Notes: generated from the letters alone by a model not told the origin. DNA of 64,000 nt from Balneolaceae bacterium (GCA_034521495.1 JAXHMK010000017.1:38931-102930), one strand, 5' to 3'. Counted from the stretch's first letter, positions 1 through 9,081 are shown. Made by a program: numbers and translations.

Positions 1-1578
1 GCAGTCGATAGCTATAACTGTACAGCCAGTCTCCTGCCGGATGTTCGATTCAATCAATGTTTTTCCGGCTAATTTTTTATTGATTCGGTGATTAAAAACA
101 TTTAACCCTTCAGCCAAAACCATTGCATCCTGTCCCTCTAAAATATTGAAAATAGAGTTGGCTCCCATGGAGGCGTACGACATAACAAAGTCGGCTCCCG
201 CACGATGCATGGTATTAATATTTCTTTCGTAAGTTGTACGGCTGATTATCTGCATTTCAGGTGAAAGCTGCCGGCAATAAATAGTGAGGTAAATATTAAT
301 ATCGTCGTCATGAGTTGTAATAAGAGCGGTATGAGCCTGATCAATTCCGGCTTTGTGGAGTACATCAATATCAGCTGCATCGCCCAAAATATAATTGTCA
401 TCGTCCATAATGAGATCCGGTTTTTTTTCAATTACCCGATAATTTATCCCTCTCTCTTCCAGGCTTTTTGCGGCAGCACGTCCAACTCTTCCGCCACCAA
501 TAATGATAACCGGATGATCGGATACATGGTAGATGCTTAATAGTTCATCGTATGCACGTAATTGTGCAACGGTTCCGGCAAGAACAAGTACACTCTCATC
601 ACGGATGATTGTATCGGGATATGGAATCTTAAACAATCCGCGCTCCCAAATACCCACAATATTTACACCGGCTTTTTCGCGTATGTTACTCTCTTTTATG
701 GTTTTGCCAATTAAGGGTGTTCCCTTTACCGTGGTTTCTGCAATTACCATTCGGTCTATATGGCCTATAACATGAACTCTTGCATCTCCGCCCAGGGTTC
801 TCCTGGCCAGTGCGCGCCCTAAAATCTCTCCCATTTTTAAAACATGATTAGCTCCGGCAAGTTGAAGTACATCAATAGAATCAGGGGACGTAGCTGTTGC
901 TACAATCATAAGGTCCGGCTGAACCTCCTCTACTGTAAAAACTGCATTGGTATTTTCGGTGTCGGTTCCTGAGGCAATAAACATGGATGCCTTCTCAATT
1001 TGAAGATGATTGTATGTCTCAAGATCTGTGGGATCAAGGTTAACAACGTTATAATCTAAATCAGACAGATCGAGGGCTTTTTGCAGGTCCGGTTCCAGTA
1101 TGACGTAATCAATTTTATATGCCTCCAGCTTTTTTATTAAAGCTTCGGTAATGGAGTCGAGCTTTGAAATGATGATGTGATCTTTAATATCATCATCTAC
1201 CTTATTTGGTGCACGGGCCTGGTTTTGTGCCTTCAGCCAGGGAGCATAGAAGAATTCAATAAAGGTGAACGGCAAAAGAATCAGCAAAAATAGAACCCCG
1301 GAAAAAAGCACCACCATAGAGAAGAGACGTCCTATATCACTATGAAATACGATATCACCAAATCCAAGGGTAGACATGGTTACCAATGTCCAGTAAAACC
1401 CGGTTATCCAGGAGTAACCCCCTTCAACCTCCTCGTAAATAGCTATGTAATGAAAAAGAATAGAATAGGTTATATACATCGCGAACAAAACCCCGATAAA
1501 TTTCAACAATTTTCGAACATTGGTTTTTGTCCGCCGATTAGCGAAAAAATAGGATAATTGAGAGCCGAGAAATTTCAA
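1..1578 (-). CDS. Potassium channel with two RCK (TrkA-N/TrkA-C) domains, partial
   Basis: The gene runs off the left edge; 526 codons are visible. It is an inner-membrane K+ channel gated by cytosolic nucleotide-binding domains. One hydrophobic helix lies at about residues 25-48, followed by the pore motif TLGFGD (residues 70-75) and a second helix at about 82-110. Two tandem Rossmann-type RCK units follow. The first has lost its glycine-rich loop, while the second keeps GGGRVG, so only the second is likely to bind nucleotide. A second TrkA-C begins at the edge. An in-frame TAA at 1594-1596 leaves the TTG at 1578 as the most plausible start, because the first ATG is inside the first helix. 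The two-pore-helix architecture suggests a tetrameric channel rather than a Trk/Ktr transporter. The family is certain and the start is not. Confidence 0.88.
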   Translation of the reverse strand, partial: MKFLGSQLSYFFANRRTKTNVRKLLKFIGVLFAMYITYSILFHYIAIYEEVEGGYSWITGFYWTLVTMSTLGFGDIVFHSDIGRLFSMVVLFSGVLFLLILLPFTFIEFFYAPWLKAQNQARAPNKVDDDIKDHIIISKLDSITEALIKKLEAYKIDYVILEPDLQKALDLSDLDYNVVNLDPTDLETYNHLQIEKASMFIASGTDTENTNAVFTVEEVQPDLMIVATATSPDSIDVLQLAGANHVLKMGEILGRALARRTLGGDARVHVIGHIDRMVIAETTVKGTPLIGKTIKESNIREKAGVNIVGIWERGLFKIPYPDTIIRDESVLVLAGTVAQLRAYDELLSIYHVSDHPVIIIGGGRVGRAAAKSLEERGINYRVIEKKPDLIMDDDNYILGDAADIDVLHKAGIDQAHTALITTHDDDINIYLTIYCRQLSPEMQIISRTTYERNINTMHRAGADFVMSYASMGANSIFNILEGQDAMVLAEGLNVFNHRINKKLAGKTLIESNIRQETGCTVIAIDC

Positions 1579-2081
1579 GTTGTTTGGGTGTAGTTAAAAT
1601 CTATACAGAACATGGGTTCAAGATACTTTCCTAACAGAAATATTAGGACTTTAGTTACGTCATCTAATCCCGATAGTACGGGACTCAGAATGATTCAGAA
1701 CTGTTACACTATCTCGATTTCAAGTTCAACAGAGGTTTTGTAGACTTATTCAAAAGAAAAACATTGAAAGTTTGTGAAGCAATTTTAAATACCATCAAGA
1801 AACAGAAAATTACTTGAAATTGCTTACAGAGACAATCAGATCGATAAAATATAATTGAAAAGAGCTTTGAAAATAGATCAGGAGGCTGGTTTCGGCGTTT
1901 GATGTGTGTTCATTTTTAACCGATTAACTTTTCCGGTCATCCAAAGATAGATCTTTTGCAAAAAAGAAAGCAGTTGGACAGAAGGGTGTCACGAGGCTTT
2001 TTTAAAAAATTTAAACCTTTTACAAAGAACTTACGGATTGATTGGAAATTCACGGGTTGAATTGATTACTTTTAAGATTCT
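1579..2081. other. Intergenic stretch without a recognised gene
   Basis: About 500 bases separate the leftward channel gene from the rightward outer-membrane gene, so promoters for both should lie here. I see one small hairpin, TCCCG-ATAGTA-CGGGA at 1668-1683, and no reading frame with a convincing protein. No clear sigma-factor consensus could be assigned by eye. Confidence 0.5.
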
Positions 2082-3365
2082 TTGAAAGATCAATCTACAA
2101 GGCAACAGGCATTCGTGTATCGCCATTTAACATTTATTTTTCTCTTTATTATTGCATCCCAGGCAGTTATGGCTCAGGGAAATGGTTCTCAGAATTCTGT
2201 TCCAAATGTTTATCTCGACTGCGGTTCCTGCGATTTTTCATACATTCGAACCAATGTAACGTTTGTAAATTATGTGAGAGATCAGAGTGACGCCAACATC
2301 TATCTTTTGGTTAACTCTTTGGGCACGGCAGGTGGGGGACGCGAATTTACACTTATCTTTTCGGACATCAATATGGAGATGAATCGCTCGGATACGCTCA
2401 AATATGTATCTCCAAGTACTGATTCGGGTGATGAACGCCGAAGAGGCCTTACGAGATACATAAAGATAGGTCTCGTTCCTTTCGTGAGTAATACACGGGC
2501 GATGGAGTCACTCGATGTTTTTTACGAAGAACCGGATGAAGAGGACATAGAAGAAGAAGCTGTTGAGGACCCCTGGAACAATTGGGTGTTTGACCTTGAT
2601 GTTCGTTCAAACATGTGGGGGGAGTCTTCTGAGTTTAATTTTGGTCTTTATAATGGGATTGAGGCAGAGAGAATCACCCCGATCTGGAAAATTCGTTCAA
2701 GAGTTCGCGGAGAGATTCGCCGGAGGAATGTAGAGCTGACCGATCAAACGATTAATGTAAATCGCGATTGGGGTGAATACAGAACGATGGTAGCCTACAC
2801 CATAAACGACCATGCGTCTGTAGGCTTGTTCAACCGCATGAACTTCTCGAGAACCGGTAATATTGCTTTAAATGCTGAACTCTCACCTGCATTTGAATAC
2901 AACTTTTTCCCCTATACGGAGTACGAGGAACGCCGCTTTATTATTCAGTACAGCCTTTCTCCAGCCTACCGGAAATATTTTAACACTACAATTTTTCTGA
3001 AAGACTCTGAGTTTGTGATGAACCAGGAACTGAGTACCCGGCTGCGATATGATCAGCGATGGGGCAGGGTGGATATTCGGTTAGCAGGAGCTAACTACTT
3101 TCATGATCTTTCCATCAACCGATTGGTGATAAATCCGTCTTTGAATGTGCGAATTGTGCGCGGGCTCTCCGTAAGTTTTTCCGGCCGTTACAGGCTCATC
3201 AACGATCAGTTATCCCTGGAACTTCCCTCCGAAGTAGACCCGAACGATCCCATTAGTATTATTGAAGGGGTTCAACGCCCAACGGCTTATGATTATAGTC
3301 TTTCATTTGGCCTTTCCTATACTTTTGGCTCAATTTATAATAATGTGGTGAACCCACGTTTCTGA
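2082..3365 (+). CDS. Outer-membrane beta-barrel protein of unknown function
   Basis: This 427-residue protein begins with a signal peptide ending ...VMAQ. An N-terminal domain of about 150 residues follows (it contains YLDCGSCDFSYI with a close cysteine pair), then a very acidic linker (EEPDEEDIEEEAVEDP). The C-terminal 250 residues alternate aromatic and polar residues, as barrel strands do, and end in a terminal phenylalanine (NPRF), typical of barrel insertion signals. The TTG at 2082 is the first start; a GTG at 2115 would give a more compact signal peptide. I do not recognise the family with confidence. It resembles uncharacterised Bacteroidota barrels (DUF481-like) in layout only. The downstream lipoprotein gene follows closely and may be cotranscribed. 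Confidence 0.7.
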   Translation: MKDQSTRQQAFVYRHLTFIFLFIIASQAVMAQGNGSQNSVPNVYLDCGSCDFSYIRTNVTFVNYVRDQSDANIYLLVNSLGTAGGGREFTLIFSDINMEMNRSDTLKYVSPSTDSGDERRRGLTRYIKIGLVPFVSNTRAMESLDVFYEEPDEEDIEEEAVEDPWNNWVFDLDVRSNMWGESSEFNFGLYNGIEAERITPIWKIRSRVRGEIRRRNVELTDQTINVNRDWGEYRTMVAYTINDHASVGLFNRMNFSRTGNIALNAELSPAFEYNFFPYTEYEERRFIIQYSLSPAYRKYFNTTIFLKDSEFVMNQELSTRLRYDQRWGRVDIRLAGANYFHDLSINRLVINPSLNVRIVRGLSVSFSGRYRLINDQLSLELPSEVDPNDPISIIEGVQRPTAYDYSLSFGLSYTFGSIYNNVVNPRF

Positions 3366-3425
3366 GATTGTTACCATTTTGTGAATCTATTTAGGTTTCA
3401 GGCTTCTATTATTAAGAAAAAGAAG

Positions 3426-4049
3426 ATGAAATATTATAGTCTTATTTCTGTAATATGCCTGGCTCTGTTGCTCACCAACTGTATGAATTCTCCGGTTCCC
3501 GAACGAGCTGAAGATGTATCCCCTGTAGAAACCGGGGAAATCATTCCGGATGTTACACTAAAAACTGTGTTTAATCACGATGCTAACCTTCGTGAACTGG
3601 TTTCAGAAAAACCAACGCTCCTTATTTTTTATCGTGGCGGATGGTGTCCGTACTGCAACAAGCACCTAAGCCAGCTTGCAGAAATAGAGGAGCAGCTTTA
3701 TGACAGGGGGATACAGGTTTTGGCAGTGAGTCCCGATAAACCATCCTATCTAAAAGAATCAACAATGGAGCACGAATTGAACTACCGGCTGCTCTCAGAC
3801 AGCGATATGAATGCAACGAAAAAGTTTGGGTTGGCTTTCAAAGTCGATACGGTTACTGTGAACCGCTATAAGAAAAATGGACTTGATCTGGCCAAACGGT
3901 CGGGATACGATCATTACATGTTACCGGTACCGGCTGCTTTTTTGGTAGATACCACGGCTGTAATCCGTTACCGTTATTTCAACCCTGATTATACCGTACG
4001 GATTGAGAATGATGAGATTTTATCAGCAGTCGGGAAGATTCTGGAATGA
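3426..4049 (+). CDS. Peroxiredoxin-like (AhpC/TSA) lipoprotein
   Basis: This is a 207-residue thioredoxin-fold protein, probably a thiol peroxidase acting outside the inner membrane. Its signal peptide ends in a lipobox-like LLTNC (Cys19), with Asn rather than Gly/Ala/Ser at -1, which is tolerated less often. The active-site stretch RGGWCPYC has Cys74 and Cys77, so a CXXC is placed where AhpC/TSA-related 'thioredoxin-like' peroxiredoxins carry the peroxidatic cysteine. The ATG at 3426 is preferred over an upstream GTG (3381) because it starts directly at the signal peptide and follows an A/G-rich stretch. The usual fold continues through VSPD and a cis-proline region (PVPAAFLVD). The role in peroxide detoxification is inferred from the family. 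Confidence 0.85.
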   Translation: MKYYSLISVICLALLLTNCMNSPVPERAEDVSPVETGEIIPDVTLKTVFNHDANLRELVSEKPTLLIFYRGGWCPYCNKHLSQLAEIEEQLYDRGIQVLAVSPDKPSYLKESTMEHELNYRLLSDSDMNATKKFGLAFKVDTVTVNRYKKNGLDLAKRSGYDHYMLPVPAAFLVDTTAVIRYRYFNPDYTVRIENDEILSAVGKILE

Positions 4050-4100
4050 ATATCGAATAACCAATAATGAACATCGAATGTCGAAGTGATAGAATCCACC

Positions 4101-4706
4101 GACTGGCGCAAGTGTTAAGCGAAGCGTCACTTGTGCCCCTTTCCCTTTGCAAATAAACATAGGCACAAGTGACATCCTTGACTTACGGATGGCAGAATTA
4201 TTCTTCCAGCAAGACAAACCCTGTATTGAGGAGTTACCACATTTTTTTAAGCAAATAATTAGCAATGACGATGAAATTTGTCTCGGTTTTTGAAACGTCC
4301 CCAACCGTCGGGACCAAGGAGTTTTTGCGATCAAAAGCCCCGAAGGGGCGTCATCAATAGCATAGGACGGAGTCCTATGTATTGGGAATCATAGGAATTG
4401 TGTAGCCCTGAAAGGGCGTAAGCTTTCCTCTGACAATCTCTTGGGCTTACGCCCTTTCAGGGCTGATCGAATGAAATGCGTTATTTTTCATAGGGTTTCA
4501 CCCCATGCTATTGATGACGCCCCTTTGGGGCTTATTATGTAGTCTTCTTTCAAACAAAGAGCATTTCCACTTGTTTAAAAAAGTATCCTTCTGATTTTAT
4601 TGAACTTACAGTTCAAGAAGTAAAAATTTCGGGGTAACTTCTCAAACCCTGTATTATTCCAATTTTTGCTTTCGAATACCGGATTTAACACTTGCGCCAG
4701 TTTGGG
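4101..4706. repeat. Dispersed repeat, copy A, interrupted by a nested element
   Basis: The segments 4101-4227 and 4644-4706 together match the uninterrupted copy at 29250-29432 almost base for base. Each end carries the CTGGCGCAAGTGTT motif in opposite orientation, as an inverted pair. The middle (4228-4643) is foreign to the repeat and is described separately. The left end is itself a hairpin (AAGTGTTAAGCGAAGCGTCACTT). Confidence 0.85.
4228..4643. mobile_element. Nested 416-bp MITE-like element with 12-bp flanking direct repeats
   Basis: The element is flanked on both sides by AAACCCTGTATT (4216-4227 and 4644-4655). That sequence occurs once, as AAACCCTGCATT, in the empty copy near 29375. 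The ends are imperfect inverted repeats, GAGGAGTTACCAC and GGGGTAACTTCTC (11 of 13 match). The interior is a large nested palindrome with arms around 4335-4540: AGCCCCGAAGGGGCGTCATC against its complement, and inside it two inverted copies of GGCTTACGCCCTTTCAGGGCT. It encodes nothing. The inner motif is shared with the palindromes beside the Y1 transposase at 63273. A non-autonomous element moved by an IS4-type or other DDE transposase would explain the long direct repeats; this assignment is inference. Confidence 0.75.
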
Positions 4707-4797
4707 GATAGAACCCTTCGAAATTCAACATTAGATATTCAGTGTTCGATATTCACACCCTCTGTTGATTCCGCCTGTATGTTTGTATCTTTAGCCC

Positions 4798-5916
4798 ATG
4801 GAAAATGAAGAGATAACAGAGACGAAAAAAACAGATTTAAAAAGCCTTACGAAAGACCAGCTTTCCGAAACCCTTGAAGATTTGGGCCTGCAGAGTTATC
4901 GCTCTGACCAAGTGTTTCAATGGCTCTACCAGAAAGGTGTCAGTTCATTTGAGGAGATGACCAATCTCTCGAAAGATCTTCGGGCTACACTTTCTGATCT
5001 GGTTGATATCAAACGAATTGAGGTATTTAATAAACAGGAGTCTAAGGACGGTACGATCAAATTTCTGTTCCAGTTAGACGATCCCAATCAGTATAAGGTA
5101 GAGGCTGTACTGATTCCCGATTTCTATTCTGATGGATCGATTAACAGGCTTACGGTTTGCGTCTCCTCGCAAGTGGGTTGCATGTTCGGGTGTTCATTTT
5201 GTGCCACCGGCAAGATGGGATATTTTCGAAATCTCACACATGGTGAGATTGTAGACCAGGTACAAATTATCAATGAAGTTGCTGAGGAGAAGTTTGGTAA
5301 AAAAATCAACAATATTGTGTATATGGGAATGGGTGAGCCGCTGCACAACTACAAAGCGGTTGTGGAATCCGCCAAAATTTTGTCTGATCCGCTGGGCCTG
5401 GAGATGTCACCCCGCAGAATTACGGTCTCCACGGTAGGTCTTTCCAAGCAGATCAAACAGCTTGCCGATGAAGATCTGGGAGTAAATCTCGCTATTTCAC
5501 TGCATGCCGCCGATGATGAAAAGCGGGATAAAATTATGCCGATCAATGAGTCCCTGAATCTCGAACAGCTGCAAGAAGCTGTAACCTACTATTTTCAAAA
5601 GACACAGCAGCCGGTTACCTATGAATATCTTCTGTTCGATCAGTTTAACGATTCGGTTGAGGATGCTCACAATCTGGCAAAAATAACCCGTTGGGTACCA
5701 TCGAAAGTGAATATTATCATGTACAATAATGTAGCCGGGGTTGAACTGAAACGAGTGCGGGAAAATCGACTTGATCGGTTTATGCAAGCATTGATAGGCA
5801 AGGATGTGACAGCGACCGTCCGCCGCAGCCGTGGAGATGATATTGATGCCGGATGTGGCCAGCTTGCTGTAAAAGAGGGGCAGGAGAGAGGAAAGAGCAT
5901 GGCGAAGGAGAACTGA
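4798..5916 (+). CDS. rlmN: Dual-specificity 23S rRNA/tRNA adenine-C2 methyltransferase RlmN
   Basis: RlmN is a radical SAM enzyme that methylates C2 of A2503 in 23S rRNA and of A37 in some tRNAs, affecting peptidyl-transferase fidelity. The 372-residue length is normal. The cluster motif CX3CX2C is present at Cys128, Cys132 and Cys135 in CMFGCSFC. The catalytic C-terminal cysteine is Cys353 in DAGCGQL, and GMGEPLHN is the SAM-contacting loop. The ATG at 4798 gives a standard N-terminal RNA-binding region. The gene stands alone after the repeat region. RlmN is favoured over the resistance paralogue Cfr, whose sequence around the cluster differs; this is a housekeeping gene. Confidence 0.97.
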   Translation: MENEEITETKKTDLKSLTKDQLSETLEDLGLQSYRSDQVFQWLYQKGVSSFEEMTNLSKDLRATLSDLVDIKRIEVFNKQESKDGTIKFLFQLDDPNQYKVEAVLIPDFYSDGSINRLTVCVSSQVGCMFGCSFCATGKMGYFRNLTHGEIVDQVQIINEVAEEKFGKKINNIVYMGMGEPLHNYKAVVESAKILSDPLGLEMSPRRITVSTVGLSKQIKQLADEDLGVNLAISLHAADDEKRDKIMPINESLNLEQLQEAVTYYFQKTQQPVTYEYLLFDQFNDSVEDAHNLAKITRWVPSKVNIIMYNNVAGVELKRVRENRLDRFMQALIGKDVTATVRRSRGDDIDAGCGQLAVKEGQERGKSMAKEN

Positions 5917-6020
5917 TAATCGTTATTGGAATTGGAGAAAGATAGCGCAAACGTCTCGCTTGTGCTTTGGGTTGAGCACCAGCTAAACGCTCCATCGTTA
6001 AACTTTCAAAGGCTTCCAGG

Positions 6021-6533
6021 ATGAATTTCAAGATAAATATCAGGCCCGAAAAAGAGAGCGATATATCCCAGATTCGTAGTGTCGTCAAATCCGCATTTGA
6101 AAACCTCTCCTACAGCAACCAAAAAGAGCATCTTTTAGTTGATGCATTGAGAAAGGCCGGAGCCTTGGATTTATCATTGCTTGCCGAGATAAATGGAAAA
6201 ATTGTAGGACATATTGCCTTCTCTGAGATTACCATCAATGAAGAAAATTGTTCATGGTTTGGTCTGGCTCCGGTCTCGGTTCACTCGGGATATCAAAACA
6301 AGGGAATTGGTTCAAAATTGATTTTAGAAGGCTTAGATAAAATCAAAAAATCAGGAGCAAAAGGTTGCGTATTGCTTGGTGAGCCGGAATACTATAATCG
6401 TTTTGGGTTTCAACAGAATGAGCAATTGATGCTACAAGGTGTTCCGCCGGAGTATTTTTTGATTAAATCTTTTACAGATTATATTCCCGAAGGATTGGTA
6501 GAATATCATCCGCTTTTCAAAGAATTTAGTTGA
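6021..6533 (+). CDS. GNAT family N-acetyltransferase (YhbS-like)
   Basis: This is a 170-residue Gcn5-related acetyltransferase. The acetyl-CoA binding region is visible as LAPVSVHSGYQNKGIGSKL (motif A, Q/RxxGxG/A as QNKGIG). The later YYNRFGF stretch is typical of YhbS-like members. The substrate cannot be read from sequence. Between rlmN and this gene lies a short copy of the dispersed GCGCAAACGTCTCGCTTGTG motif (about 5946), so the two genes probably have separate transcripts. Confidence 0.88.
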   Translation: MNFKINIRPEKESDISQIRSVVKSAFENLSYSNQKEHLLVDALRKAGALDLSLLAEINGKIVGHIAFSEITINEENCSWFGLAPVSVHSGYQNKGIGSKLILEGLDKIKKSGAKGCVLLGEPEYYNRFGFQQNEQLMLQGVPPEYFLIKSFTDYIPEGLVEYHPLFKEFS

Positions 6534-7413
6534 ATAAGGATAACGCAACCATCTCTCTTCTGCTTACGGAATGGTTACGATCGAGACGCTCGCGCCATCA
6601 TTAAGATCAAATTGTAGCTGGATTTTATCTATTACCGTCAGTTTCGTACCTGTTTACCGATCTGACAGACGAAAAAAGCCAATCTCTTGGCACAGACCGT
6701 TTTTTCGCCCTCACCCCTTCGCCCCTCTCCCGCGGGGAGAGGGGTTGGGAGCTGACATTACCCATGTAATTTCAAATATGACTAATTTAGTCTATGTAAA
6801 GTATTGGTAATGATTGACGTAAAGCTGTTAGGTATATTTTCGAAAAATATCTGTTTATCATTTTAAAAATAGATTTGCAATACGCTTTTTGAAAGATGAA
6901 TAATAGGTGCTTCAACATCTATTCATTGCTGTTTTAGAGTTGATTTATTTTAGGGTCAGAACAACTCCGGCCTCGAAAGAATTGGCGGATTGAGGGAGCC
7001 TGAAGATCTGCGGAGACCTTTTATCATACCGGCTCTTAACGATGTTAACAAGCTATAAACGCGGTGGACCATTGATAAAAGGTAGCAGAGATTCAGTGAC
7101 CGCCGCCAATTCTTTCACCGCCTTGAATTTTTGGTTCTTTTGTCCCGAAGCGTCGGGATGAACAAGGTGAACGTTACGGTTGATAGCCTATTATTATGAA
7201 TGATATTCAACCTTTCCAATAAACCTTGATAAAGATATCATCTCAAAAATTGAGATTTTATGGGTAATGTCAGGGGTTGGGGGAGAGGGCGAAACGATGA
7301 ATGAATGGCCTGGAGCAAGAATTCTTTCACGCGCTAAACACGTACTCAGTTTCAACTGACGGGTAATAAAAGTGAATAAACATAAGTGGCTTTAGCCACA
7401 TTCAGAGTTTTTA
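6534..7413. repeat. Palindrome-rich intergenic island
   Basis: No convincing gene lies here. The segment around 6708-6775 (CGCCCTC...TGACATTACCCAT) recurs in inverse orientation at about 7260-7295, so roughly 500 bases sit between inverted arms. Inside is a second inverted pair: GAAAGAATTGGCGG at about 6976 and CCGCCAATTCTTTC at about 7101, together with matching TTTTATCAT/TTGATAAAAGG stretches. A small hairpin CCCGAAGCGTCGGG lies near 7144. The nesting suggests successive palindromic insertions. No transposase is present. Confidence 0.6.
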
Positions 7414-7544
7414 AGAAGGCTTTGCAAAACTCTGACCGTCATCCTGAACTTGATTCAGGATCTCCAGATACAGGCTATAAAGACGAATGGAGAATCTGAA
7501 TCGAGTTCAGATTGACCAGTAACCACGGTTTTGCAAAGCCCTCT
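7414..7544. mobile_element. 131-bp palindromic MITE-like element
   Basis: The ends AGAAGGCTTTGCAAAAC and GTTTTGCAAAGCCCTCT are inverted repeats with one mismatch. They are bracketed by TTTAA-type sequence on both sides, consistent with a short target duplication. The interior carries TCATCCTGAACTTGATTCAGGAT and GAATCTGAATCGAGTTCAG hairpins, the same kind of core seen in the 139-bp element at 14752 and 61034. There is no coding capacity. Confidence 0.65.
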
Positions 7545-7555
7545 TTAAATGGTAT

Positions 7556-8473
7556 TTAATATCCCTTCTCCCGATCTACAACATTCTGCAACTTCATCCC
7601 CGAAAGCAGCCGTTTATAGTTATCAACTATTTCCGCTGCAACATTATCGGGATCACTTCCCCCGGCCACATGTGGAGTGATATGAATTTTCTTTCGGTTC
7701 CAGAACGGGTGCGATTCCGGCAGAGGCTCCTCAGAAAACACATCCAGGTATGCCGCTTCGATTGTATCCGTATCCAATGCGTAGATCAGGTCTTCATCCA
7801 CTAAATGATCTCCTCGTGCTGCATTAATCAAAAAGGAGGGACTGCTGAGCGATTTAAAAAGATCAAGATCCAAAATACCCTCAGTTTCTTTGGTAAGAGG
7901 CAGAAGGTTTACAAGAATATTCACCCGGCTCAGGAATAGTTTGTGCTGTTCGGGTGTAAATGTTTCTACATTAGGTATGCTTTTTTTGGAATTAGATAGT
8001 CCCAGTACGTTGAACTTTTGATCAGCCAGATATACAGCCACCTCTTTTCCAATATTTCCAAGTCCCATCACACCGATATTCAGCTCCTCGCGGGTAAATT
8101 TTTGCTGAGGTTTCCAACTTTTTGAGTTCTGGTAAGTATCAAGCCGCAGCAGAATGGTAAGTACACAGGCATAAACATAATCAATCATCTGTGAGATTAA
8201 AGACGGCTCGGTGATTTTTGTAAAAATGATATGATCGGGGATCGTTGAATCTTTTAACAGATGATCTGCTCCGGCTCCCAGTGATGAAATAACTTTCAGG
8301 TTTGGAAAGGAATCAAACAGATTTTCAGGCTGATTCCAGGCGACGGCAAACTGCACCCGATCCGGCTGTTCAATATTCGGCCAGATCTCTACATCCAGGT
8401 TTTTATCGGCCTTGAGCAGCGCTTCTTTAAATGGTTCTAAATTTCTGTTTTTCGCAACCAGTAAAATCGACAT
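7556..8473 (-). CDS. D-2-hydroxyacid dehydrogenase, glyoxylate/hydroxypyruvate reductase A-like
   Basis: This 305-residue NAD(P)-dependent dehydrogenase has a Rossmann domain with GVMGLGNIGKEVA, the NAARGDHLVDEDLI signature, an AYLDVFSEEPLP stretch, and the catalytic His in ITPHVAG. The length and the FWxxxxIHITPHVAG ending resemble GhrA, which reduces glyoxylate and hydroxypyruvate. The exact substrate is not certain. The ATG at 8473 starts directly at the first beta strand. It lies 26 bases after the DinB-like gene on the same strand and may share its transcript. Confidence 0.9.
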   Translation of the reverse strand: MSILLVAKNRNLEPFKEALLKADKNLDVEIWPNIEQPDRVQFAVAWNQPENLFDSFPNLKVISSLGAGADHLLKDSTIPDHIIFTKITEPSLISQMIDYVYACVLTILLRLDTYQNSKSWKPQQKFTREELNIGVMGLGNIGKEVAVYLADQKFNVLGLSNSKKSIPNVETFTPEQHKLFLSRVNILVNLLPLTKETEGILDLDLFKSLSSPSFLINAARGDHLVDEDLIYALDTDTIEAAYLDVFSEEPLPESHPFWNRKKIHITPHVAGGSDPDNVAAEIVDNYKRLLSGMKLQNVVDREKGY

Positions 8474-8499
8474 GGATACCGTTGGTTTTTAATTCAAAA

Positions 8500-9081
8500 T
8501 CAGTATTTATCACCCGAGAGTTTCAGAAGGGTTTGCTGCAATTGCCAGAAATGTCGCCGCTGATGCGCCTCAAGAATTAAAATGAATTCAGTAAGGCTCA
8601 TAGACACCCATTGTAATACCGGGTTATTTCCTTTGATTTTATTCAAATCCAATTGCTTTTCGCGAAAGCTATCAATCCGGTTCCTGATCTCAATATTGCT
8701 CTCTTTTAATTCATTGATCGGCTTTTCAGGATCTGTATTGCCAGAATTATTTGGGTACATCGGGGCAATGGTTTTTAACTTTAATCTATAAGGCGGTTCA
8801 AGGAAATGAATAAACTGCCTGAATATGAATCGGGGTTTGAACTCCTGGCTATTCGCTTTAACAGGTTCTCCGGATTCAATCGCTTTGTTTAACTCTTTCA
8901 TGTAAAGCCCGTTGAACTTGTTGATATGTTGAATAATTTCGCAGGCACTCCAACTTTTCGGTTCAGGCTTCAGCGAAATCAGATCTTCGGGGATCTCATA
9001 GAAATCGCTAATTCGGTCAATATCTTTTTTGATAAGATCCGACATTTCATCGTAAGAGTATGTTTTTGCCATGTTACGCAT
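8500..9081 (-). CDS. DinB-like (DUF664/DinB_2) protein
   Basis: This 193-residue protein has the four-helix-bundle pattern of the DinB/YfiT superfamily: WSACEIIQHINKFNGLYMKEL early, and HQRRHFWQLQQTL near the end. The His of HIN and the HxxxH pair at the end are the expected metal ligands. Family members include metal-dependent thiol transferases and many proteins of unknown activity, so no reaction is assigned. Two ATGs (9081 and 9072) are equally possible starts. Confidence 0.8.
   Translation of the reverse strand: MRNMAKTYSYDEMSDLIKKDIDRISDFYEIPEDLISLKPEPKSWSACEIIQHINKFNGLYMKELNKAIESGEPVKANSQEFKPRFIFRQFIHFLEPPYRLKLKTIAPMYPNNSGNTDPEKPINELKESNIEIRNRIDSFREKQLDLNKIKGNNPVLQWVSMSLTEFILILEAHQRRHFWQLQQTLLKLSGDKY

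Noticed and set aside
6571..6810. Open frame of 79 codons on the plus strand
   Set aside because: It is formed by inverted-repeat DNA with a Pro/Arg-rich run from a CCCCTCTCCC palindrome; it is not protein-like.
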